Shown here one piece after another: positions 1-6,251 of a stretch of DNA of 25,612 nt (positions within the stretch are counted from its first letter, which is position 1; every line of letters begins with the position of its first letter). Under the pieces are notes generated by a model that saw only the letters and a program-made list of their open reading frames with translations, made no database searches and had not been told where the DNA came from. This DNA is from CALDTK01 sp041744755 (GTDB lineage: Bacteria; Bacteroidota; Bacteroidia; Chitinophagales; Saprospiraceae). The stretch covers positions 1 to 25,612 of the forward strand of contig JBGTKC010000010.1 of assembly GCA_041744755.1 (NCBI GenBank), written 5' to 3'. Made by a program: the position numbers and the translations under genes.

Positions 1-861
1 GCCAGGTTTGGTGCGCGTGAGTTCCTCGGGGAAGTCACCGGCTGCATTCATCTGATGGGTGAGTTGACGGCGGAACTGCGCGCGCGCCGTGTCGAGGTAC
101 GCCGGCTGCCCAGCGGTTTTGGCGAAAGCCGCCACCTGCGCCCCCCACCAACTCGAGTGATTGTTACCGTTGTCCCGCTCGTCCTGGCCTTTTGCGCTCG
201 TCACGAGCCAGGTATTGTAGTCGCCGAACCACTTGCGCAGCGCGCGCTCTTCCGCCTGCGAAAACTGCCCAGCGGCCGCGAGCCGGTCTACCGATTGCGC
301 CACGTAGATGAGCGGCCGCGTGTCGATGATCCCGATGCCACGGCCGGTTGTGATGCCCTTGATGGCCTGGCCGTACTCGAGGTTTGGGTTCATGCCCGTG
401 GCCTCGTCGACGAACCAGGCGAGCAGGTGCCGCTTGGCCGCATCCGCGTAGCGCTGATCGCCGGTGTGCAAGTAGGCCACCGTGAGGGCCGACACTGCCT
501 CGTCCATCGTGGCGAGGTCGTCGTGGTGGTAGTCGAAATTTTCCGGATTGGACTCACCGTCGCGGCGGATGTACGGGCCGTCGGGATTGGCCGGATCGGG
601 CCACCAGTAGCGACCCTCGGAGTAGTAATCGTGCGATCCGCCGGTGCTGTTGGGGGCGCGGTGCATCGTGATGGGTTGGGGCACGAGCGTGAGCGCAGCA
701 TCGGCCTCGGCGATGATGGCGGCGGTGTCGAGTTGCAGGTCCAGCGCACTAATGGAATGCGAAACCGCGCCTGCCGTGCGTTGGTCAACTCTCGTGCAGG
801 CGATTGCGCCGCACGCGAAAATACCTACAATTAATAAGAAATAGCTAATCGTAATCCTCAT
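1..861 (-). CDS. alginate-lyase-family (PF05426-like) lipoprotein, C-terminus cut by window edge
   Basis: This is a putative polysaccharide lyase that would cleave uronic-acid chains by beta-elimination at the cell surface or in the periplasm. The frame is open from an ATG at 861 through 287 codons to the window edge, so the C-terminus is missing. The N-terminus is a lipoprotein signal with Cys in IFAC or AIAC. Seen motifs are GGSHDYYSEG, YWWPDP, GRGIGIIDT and NNHSSWW (N233-N234-H235); NNH is the active-site signature of this fold. Its paralogue at 17295-18506 has the same motifs, with the NNH histidine also at residue 235, and is 403 aa, so about 115 residues are probably missing here. The ATG directly follows the stop codon of the DUF4861 gene, which suggests translational coupling. 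It is the last visible gene of the receptor operon. Family membership (PL38-like or another PF05426 clan family) and substrate are inferred. Confidence is high for the fold and low for the substrate. Confidence 0.85.
   Translation of the reverse strand, partial: MRITISYFLLIVGIFACGAIACTRVDQRTAGAVSHSISALDLQLDTAAIIAEADAALTLVPQPITMHRAPNSTGGSHDYYSEGRYWWPDPANPDGPYIRRDGESNPENFDYHHDDLATMDEAVSALTVAYLHTGDQRYADAAKRHLLAWFVDEATGMNPNLEYGQAIKGITTGRGIGIIDTRPLIYVAQSVDRLAAAGQFSQAEERALRKWFGDYNTWLVTSAKGQDERDNGNNHSSWWGAQVAAFAKTAGQPAYLDTARAQFRRQLTHQMNAAGDFPEELTRTKPG
116..130 (+). repeat. TTTT-hairpin element (GGC-GAAA-GCC)
   Basis: GTTTT followed by a perfect 3-bp stem with GAAA loop. It is antisense within the first lyase gene, encoding AFAKT. 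The paralogous gene has a decayed version at the aligned site (17762-17774). Confidence 0.95.
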
Positions 862-1902
862 CTAACGGCACTCGTTTTGAACGATCGCGACGAACTTCTC
901 CGGCGTGTCAATTGATTCGACACCACGGCTCCAGCCGGCGAGCATCTTGTAACTCACCTGCTGCAAGTCAGCGCCGAAGACGAGTAGGTGACTGAGCCGG
1001 TGATCGCCCTGGTGCGGGAAGTATTGGGCGTCCGCCATCACGGCCATCCCGAGGTTTTCGTGGTGAAAGCTCTGGTCGCCGTAAGTATAAAGCGCCTTGC
1101 AATTACCCACTTCCATCGTTTTCGGCAGCGGACCTAACTTATTCAATCCCGTCGTGAATGCGGCGCCTTTCGGCAAAACGCCCTTCGTGACTTCGAGCTT
1201 AATCGTTGCACCGTAGTCCCCGGCAGCCAGACTCCAATCCTGCGTAAGATCGATGAGTTGATCACCGATCTTTAGATCCTCAAACGTCGTACGTAAAGAG
1301 GCTATATCACCGCCCGCGCTCGTCACCTTCACCACCTTGCGGCGCGCATCGGAGAGCGTGTACAGCGAATCCCCCACCAGTACGCCCGGACTCCCGAAGC
1401 CGAGGCTCTCCCCAACCTTCAAAATATCTGCGCCCCAGTCCATCACGTCGTGGTAGTTCCAGCCGACGGTGTCCATCACGAGGTCCGGTACGCGCTTGCC
1501 GTAAATATCGAAGCGGTGACGTGAATCCAGGTAAAAGCGGTAGGCGATCTTATCGTTCTCGAGGACCGGGCCCTCGAACATGACCCACTTGTTTTGCGGC
1601 AGCAAGCCGTTTGGCACTTCGACTTCCGTGCGGGTCACGTAGGCACCGGCCACACTGTCTTTGTGTAGCGGGTCGAAGGCGTAGTCCTGTGTCTTGAGGA
1701 CGACTTGAGCACGGCCAGCGACTGGATCCTGAACGTCGACCGAGGCGTTCGTATCCTTTTGCGCGTTGCCGTCTCCGCAGGCGCTTAACAGCAACAACAC
1801 CAACAGCACGGCGGAGAGCAATAGCGCAGCACCGAGTGGCCACATCGTAGACGCGTGGTCGGTTTTGCCGGAAGGCCGAAAATCGGGTTTGGTCACAGAC
1901 AT
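862..1902 (-). CDS. DUF4861 family lipoprotein
   Basis: The protein is 346 aa with a hydrophobic N-terminus ending in LLLSAC, a clear lipobox, so it is predicted to be a membrane-anchored lipoprotein. The body resembles the DUF4861 family, which is found in Bacteroidota polysaccharide loci, often beside GH105 and lyases. Recognisable segments include VMFEGPVLENDKIAYRFYLD, MDWGADILKVGESLGFGSPG and SFHHENLGMAV. No enzymatic activity is established for the family to my knowledge. The gene starts 3 bp after the GH2 stop and its own stop abuts the next lyase ATG, so these three genes are tightly packed and surely co-transcribed. Two copies of the dispersed TTTT-hairpin element lie inside it (1165-1179 and 1862-1876), in opposite orientations. 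A role in binding or processing lyase products is only an inference from context. Confidence 0.82.
   Translation of the reverse strand: MSVTKPDFRPSGKTDHASTMWPLGAALLLSAVLLVLLLLSACGDGNAQKDTNASVDVQDPVAGRAQVVLKTQDYAFDPLHKDSVAGAYVTRTEVEVPNGLLPQNKWVMFEGPVLENDKIAYRFYLDSRHRFDIYGKRVPDLVMDTVGWNYHDVMDWGADILKVGESLGFGSPGVLVGDSLYTLSDARRKVVKVTSAGGDIASLRTTFEDLKIGDQLIDLTQDWSLAAGDYGATIKLEVTKGVLPKGAAFTTGLNKLGPLPKTMEVGNCKALYTYGDQSFHHENLGMAVMADAQYFPHQGDHRLSHLLVFGADLQQVSYKMLAGWSRGVESIDTPEKFVAIVQNECR
1165..1179 (-). repeat. TTTT-hairpin element (GCC-GAAA-GGC)
   Basis: Sense within the DUF4861 gene, encoding VLPKG. Relative to the common unit, the middle stem pair is swapped with pairing kept. Confidence 0.95.
1862..1876 (+). 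repeat. TTTT-hairpin element (GCC-GGAA-GGC)
   Basis: Antisense within the DUF4861 gene, encoding PSGKT. The loop is GGAA, a GNRA type. Confidence 0.93.
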
Positions 1903-1905
1903 AGT

Positions 1906-4503
1906 CTACTTAGGGCTGGCGAGTAAAGATGTCCTGATGGGCGCGGATGTACTTCTCGAAGGCCTCACCTCATCAAAATCAAGCGTAAGGTAAGTACCTT
2001 TGAAATCCTGGTTGCGGACCTCGATAACGCCTTTTCCACTTTGTCCCGGCTCGACTTCGATCGTCGCTTTGCCTTTGGCCATCTCGATGATTTGACTGCG
2101 CGTCGGCGTACCGTAGTCAGCCATCAATTTACCGCTGCCATTCAGGTCGAAATACACCGGCTTCTCGTAGTCGAGTACACGGCGACCTTTACTATCGACT
2201 GCCAGGGCAGTGATTAATAAGTTACCGTTCGGTAGAATGGCTTTGCTCAACACTAGACCGTCAACGCTTCCTGGTGCGGTGTAACTATAGTTGAGCGTCA
2301 TCTCATCGCTACTAGTCGTCTTTCCTCTGTGATGTCCAACGGCTCGAAGGGTACTAGGCCCTTCCTCAAACATGAGCTCCCACTGCAATCCGCCTGCCGG
2401 CAAAACCCCGAGCGTGCGTGTCCTCCAACCAACGCTTTCATCATTCAAGAATAACTCGACACTATCTGCATTGCTGTACACGACCACGGGCCGCATTTTT
2501 CCGCTTTCGCCAAAACGCTCCGTCCAGGTATGACTCTCTATGTAGCAGAATGGATCGTCGCTCCAGTAGCTCTTGTATACGTAGTAGGCATCCTTGGGCT
2601 TGCCGTCACGATCGACGAGGCCCTTCTGATTCATGTACGGTATCGGATTGGTGGGGCGCAGCGGCGTACCGAAGTCCTTGAAAGCCCACTGCGCGTTGCC
2701 GGCAAACTCAGGCTGCGTCTCCGACACCGTCAGGTGCCAGTCGAACAGGTCGACGATGTAGCTCTCGGTCCAGTCGCCGTCCTGCGCGACGTTGGCCATG
2801 CCGACCTGATTGGACACCTCCGCCCAGCCATCCTCATCCACCGAGCCGACTTCTACTAGAGGCGACTCCGTATGGCGCCCGACGTGACTCGATCCGCCGT
2901 ACTCCATGTGGAGGAAGTGGGAATACAGCTTCTGATTCTTGGTCAGCGTCGGGCCGTAATTGGTATACACGCCTGCATACCAACCCGACCAAATCGACGG
3001 CGAAAACACATCAACCAGCTTAGCGCCTTCGTAGTACTTCCGCATGGCCGTCAGGCGACTTGGGTCGAGCTTGTGGGCGATGTCGTTGAGCTCCACGACG
3101 AAGGCATTCAGCTTGGTCGTGTCGTCGCCGCCTTCGAAATCGGGCAGCCAGTAGACCTCGTTGCCGAGACTCCAAAACACGATGCTCGGGTGGTTGATGT
3201 TCTGCTTAATCTGCTCCTCGAGGAGGCGCTTCGTGGTGGCCTGCCAGGCGGCGTCGCCGAGTCCGCCGCGGCACCAGGGCAGCTCGTCCCAGACGATGAT
3301 CCCGAGTTCGTCGCAGGCACGGTAGATCTCCGGGTCCTGCGGGTAGTGTCCGAGGCGTAGGAAGTTGACGCCCATATCCTTCATTTGCACGATGTCGGCG
3401 CGGTGGAGGCTGTCGGGCATCGCGGCCCCGTAGCCAGCGTGCTCCTCGTGACGGTGCGTGCCGCGGAGCAACAGGCGCTCGCCATTGAGGTAAAAGGCCC
3501 CGTGGTCGGCGAAGGAGTAGAAGCGTAGGCCCAGCGGCTGCTCAACGTGATCGACAACCTTGGCGCCTTCCAGCATATCGATCGAGACGCTGTAGAGGTA
3601 GGGGCGCTTGGGCGACCAGAGTTCTGGACTTTTGATGGTCGGCAGGGTGAGCTGTTTACTTTCCACGCCGATGACGGCAGGCTCGGTGCGCTCGGCGACG
3701 ATGGCGCCCTTGTCATTGCGGATTTGCACGCGCACCTGGCGGCCGGTCGGGCCTACGCTCGTGGGGAGCTTTGCGGATTTAGGGGTAGCCTGCGTTCCCG
3801 CAAAACCCATTTCAACGCTCACGGTGGCCTCCGTGGTCGAGACCTTGGGCGTCTTGACAGTCAGATCGACCATCCGTTGCGCGGGCACGGTCTCGAGCCA
3901 AACATCACGGGTTATTCCTCCGTAGATAAAGAAGTCCGCTTTCTGCGAAGGGATAAGCCCGATGTTGACGCTGTTGTCTACGCGGACGTAGATGCTGTCC
4001 TTACCGTCGCCCTTGACGTAATCTGTGATATCGATACGAAATCCGATATAGCCACCGACGTGTCCACCGGCGTGTTTGCCGTTGACGTAAACATCGGTGG
4101 TCATGTTGGCGCCCTCGAAGTAGAGTAAGAGTCGCTTGTCGACGGCGGGTTTTGCCGAAAGGCCTAAAGCTTTTTTATACCAACCGGCATCGCGTCGGTA
4201 GCCCGGGACTGGGTCGACGGCGTCGAATTGATTCCAGGTGTGTGGGAGGGAAACGGGTTGCCAAGTTTTGGCGAAAGCCTGCAAATTGGTTAGCGTAGAG
4301 GCGTTATGCTCTGCGTAGGACCAATTGCCATTGAGATTGTCGACTTTGCGATAGGCATTCGACGCTGCCTGTCCCCAGGCATTATTACTAAGAATAAATA
4401 ATAAAGATAGAAGAGTCACAGACTTGAGCACGAGTATCGCTTGAGCACGAGGGGTTGGCACCGCAGCGGCTTGCACCAAGGATAAAAAGCGAATCATGCG
4501 CAA
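1906..4503 (-). CDS. glycoside hydrolase family 2 (beta-galactosidase/beta-glucuronidase-like)
   Basis: This is an 865-aa exported retaining beta-glycosidase of GH2. After a long signal peptide (hydrophobic TLLSLLFILS, then NNAWGQA) come the sugar-binding jelly-roll (about residues 50-210, with LPHTWN and LLYFEGANMTTDVYVNG), an Ig-like domain, and the TIM barrel. The barrel has RLGHYPQDPE, INHPSIVFWSLGNE with the acid/base Glu at E449, and HMEYGG with the likely nucleophile at E534. The C-terminal part (VVVYSNADSVELFLN and an Ig-like segment) is of the extra beta-domain type common in Bacteroidota GH2. The start may also be Met3. It would trim oligosaccharides released by the locus lyases; galactose versus glucuronate specificity cannot be read from the sequence. 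The gene lies 81 bp after the beta-helix gene, separated by a strong hairpin, and is tightly followed by the DUF4861 gene. Four perfect hairpin elements sit inside it. Confidence 0.93.
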   Translation of the reverse strand: MRMIRFLSLVQAAAVPTPRAQAILVLKSVTLLSLLFILSNNAWGQAASNAYRKVDNLNGNWSYAEHNASTLTNLQAFAKTWQPVSLPHTWNQFDAVDPVPGYRRDAGWYKKALGLSAKPAVDKRLLLYFEGANMTTDVYVNGKHAGGHVGGYIGFRIDITDYVKGDGKDSIYVRVDNSVNIGLIPSQKADFFIYGGITRDVWLETVPAQRMVDLTVKTPKVSTTEATVSVEMGFAGTQATPKSAKLPTSVGPTGRQVRVQIRNDKGAIVAERTEPAVIGVESKQLTLPTIKSPELWSPKRPYLYSVSIDMLEGAKVVDHVEQPLGLRFYSFADHGAFYLNGERLLLRGTHRHEEHAGYGAAMPDSLHRADIVQMKDMGVNFLRLGHYPQDPEIYRACDELGIIVWDELPWCRGGLGDAAWQATTKRLLEEQIKQNINHPSIVFWSLGNEVYWLPDFEGGDDTTKLNAFVVELNDIAHKLDPSRLTAMRKYYEGAKLVDVFSPSIWSGWYAGVYTNYGPTLTKNQKLYSHFLHMEYGGSSHVGRHTESPLVEVGSVDEDGWAEVSNQVGMANVAQDGDWTESYIVDLFDWHLTVSETQPEFAGNAQWAFKDFGTPLRPTNPIPYMNQKGLVDRDGKPKDAYYVYKSYWSDDPFCYIESHTWTERFGESGKMRPVVVYSNADSVELFLNDESVGWRTRTLGVLPAGGLQWELMFEEGPSTLRAVGHHRGKTTSSDEMTLNYSYTAPGSVDGLVLSKAILPNGNLLITALAVDSKGRRVLDYEKPVYFDLNGSGKLMADYGTPTRSQIIEMAKGKATIEVEPGQSGKGVIEVRNQDFKGTYLTLDFDEVRPSRSTSAPIRTSLLASPK
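2392..2406 (-). repeat. TTTT-hairpin element (GCC-GGCA-GGC)
   Basis: Sense within GH2, encoding VLPAG. The loop GGCA keeps the first G and last A. Confidence 0.9.
3792..3806 (-). repeat. TTTT-hairpin element (GCG-GGAA-CGC)
   Basis: Sense within GH2, encoding GFAGT. Third stem type, GNRA loop. Confidence 0.93.
4149..4163 (+). repeat. TTTT-hairpin element (GCC-GAAA-GGC)
   Basis: Antisense within GH2, encoding LSAKP, a codon register different from the neighbouring copy at 4265. Confidence 0.95.
4265..4279 (+). repeat. TTTT-hairpin element (GGC-GAAA-GCC)
   Basis: Antisense within GH2, encoding AFAKT. This is the last perfect copy before a 5.7-kb stretch without any. Confidence 0.95.
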
Positions 4504-4528
4504 CGTCTATTGATTGAATAAGAAAGAA

Positions 4529-4570
4529 GGCCGCCGGCTCGACACCCATTCAAGAGTCGAGCCGGCGGCC
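4529..4570 (-). terminator. 15-bp perfect-stem intrinsic terminator or attenuator
   Basis: The arms at 4529-4543 and 4556-4570 are perfectly complementary over 15 bp (GGCCGCCGGCTCGAC and its complement) with a 12-nt loop; a flanking A-T extends the stem to 16. On the minus strand the stem follows the stop of the beta-helix gene by 14 bp and is followed by the T-rich TTCTTTCTT. It lies inside an otherwise compact operon, so it probably reduces rather than abolishes readthrough into GH2. On the plus strand a T5 occurs only about 10 nt after the stem. Confidence 0.8.
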
Positions 4571-4584
4571 TACGTTAATCGTTT

Positions 4585-6186
4585 TTACTGAATGGTCAAC
4601 TTCTTGATCATGCGACCTTGGTTGGTCGAGATTTGCACGATGTACAGACCGGCGGAAAGGTTGCTGGCGCCCGTCCACTCGAGCGTTTGCGTACCGGCGG
4701 TGAGGAAGCCGTCGAAGGCACTCACGTTGGTCCGGCCGCTCACGTCCAAGACGTTGATGCTCACGCGACCGTCCTCGGCAAGGACGAACTTGAAGTTGGT
4801 GACCTCCGCAGCGGGATTGGGCGCGACACTCAACTGGATGTCGGAGTTGTAGCCTCGCGGTGAGCGGACCGAGCTCACGAGCTCCGGACAGAGCCACGTG
4901 GCACCCACGGAGGCACCGTTGGTCCCCGCGGTAGCCGAGCGCGCGCTCGCGTCGTAGCAAGGGCTGAACTTGCTAAAGTCAAAGAGGTAGCCCTCGTCGT
5001 AGTCGGTGCCCTGGAGGGCGATGTCTTCGACGATGATGCTCGTGAGGTCGGTCGCGCCGGGTCGTGTGTAGGTGTCGCGGGCGTAGTCGATGATCTGCTG
5101 GCGGCCGGGGACGTTCGCTAGGGTCACGCGCTCCGAGAAGATCGCACCTGTGGTGTCGCCGAGGAGTTTCACGAGCGTCGGCGAGATCGAGAAGGGTGCG
5201 GTGACGGAGTCGATGCTTCCGTAAAAGTCCAGCACGTCCTGCGTGTAGAAGACGTTGTTGTTGCGCATCTCCGCGCTCGCGCCGGCCACGATGGTATCGA
5301 GGGAGAAGTTGTAGATCCGCTGATTCTTGAAGTTGATCTGCTCATCGGCGCGCGCGGGGGTGCTACCCATAATACCCGGGTTAATGAAGAGATTGTCGTT
5401 GATCTTGGATTCCTTGGTGTTTTTGAGTTGGATGAGCCCGTGGCGCCCGACGTGATTGAAGACCGTATTGCTGGAGATCTCGACGTAGTTGGCCGACGTT
5501 TGCCGTAGGCCGATGTAGATACGATCGAGGATGTTGTGGATGTAGTTGTTCTTGATGATGATCGAGTCCACCGTGATATTGCGGATGTCGATGATGCGAC
5601 CGTTGCCCTGCAGGAGACCGTAGTCGCCGATGTCGTAGATGTGGCAGTTGGTCACCTTAGCGCTCGCGCCGGGACCCTCGCAACGCGCCAGGCCGGCCGT
5701 CGTCTTGTAGAGGACGCAGTCGTTGAAGTTGACGTGGTAGTCCTTGCCCTGCGGGCGGATGGACACGAACTCGTAGCGGGCACCGGCGGTGCCTTCCTCG
5801 CCGAGCTCGATCTCGAGTCCGTCGAAGGAGATCGAGCCGGTACCGCGGTACATATCGGACGGATCGCCACCGCCGACGCGCAAGCGGCCGAGGAACGGGC
5901 GGCCCAAGGCCTTGGCGTCGCCCACTGAGGAGAATTCGATGTCGAAAGCCCAGGTCTCACGCGCGACCCAGAAGTATACGCCACCGGCCTCGAGGGCGAA
6001 GCGATAAGTGGCGTTGGTGTCCGGGGTTGCGCCCAGGGTCTTGTTGACGAAGTTGTTGAGGTAAGTAAAATCGACCCCGGCCGCACCGTCGAGATTGGCG
6101 GGGACGGTGACGACGTTTTGCGCAGTGGACACGGTGAGGCACACCATGCAAAGGCAAGCGATTAAGGAAGTGTATAATTTGTTCAT
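4585..6186 (-). CDS. secreted right-handed beta-helix protein with T9SS C-terminal sorting domain (lyase-like)
   Basis: The protein is 533 aa, with a Sec signal peptide (SLIACLCMVCLTVSTAQ) and a body of short beta-helix turns. Examples are NITVDSIIIKNNYIHNI, VEISSNTVFNHVG and SKINDNLFINPG, the N-x-F/I-x-N pattern of parallel beta-helices. The last roughly 80 residues begin SVAPNPAAE, contain VSINVLDVSGR and LSAGLYIVQI, and end in KKLTIQ. This is a typical type A Por/T9SS sorting domain, so export across the outer membrane with surface anchoring or release is expected. The position directly after the receptor gene (65-bp gap) and the fold suggest a polysaccharide lyase or polymer-binding protein, akin to chondroitinase-B/PL6-like or DUF4957/DUF5123-type proteins. 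I cannot point to catalytic residues. No copy of the dispersed hairpin element occurs in it. Confidence 0.82.
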   Translation of the reverse strand: MNKLYTSLIACLCMVCLTVSTAQNVVTVPANLDGAAGVDFTYLNNFVNKTLGATPDTNATYRFALEAGGVYFWVARETWAFDIEFSSVGDAKALGRPFLGRLRVGGGDPSDMYRGTGSISFDGLEIELGEEGTAGARYEFVSIRPQGKDYHVNFNDCVLYKTTAGLARCEGPGASAKVTNCHIYDIGDYGLLQGNGRIIDIRNITVDSIIIKNNYIHNILDRIYIGLRQTSANYVEISSNTVFNHVGRHGLIQLKNTKESKINDNLFINPGIMGSTPARADEQINFKNQRIYNFSLDTIVAGASAEMRNNNVFYTQDVLDFYGSIDSVTAPFSISPTLVKLLGDTTGAIFSERVTLANVPGRQQIIDYARDTYTRPGATDLTSIIVEDIALQGTDYDEGYLFDFSKFSPCYDASARSATAGTNGASVGATWLCPELVSSVRSPRGYNSDIQLSVAPNPAAEVTNFKFVLAEDGRVSINVLDVSGRTNVSAFDGFLTAGTQTLEWTGASNLSAGLYIVQISTNQGRMIKKLTIQ

Positions 6187-6251
6187 GTGAAAGTTGTTAG
6201 TACGTGAAGGTTAGTTTGGTGCTGAGGCGTCGACCTTTCGGCCGGTGGTGA

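Noticed and set aside
55..834. 259-codon open frame on the plus strand
   Set aside because: It is antisense to the lyase gene, has no recognisable domain, and arises from GC-rich codons.
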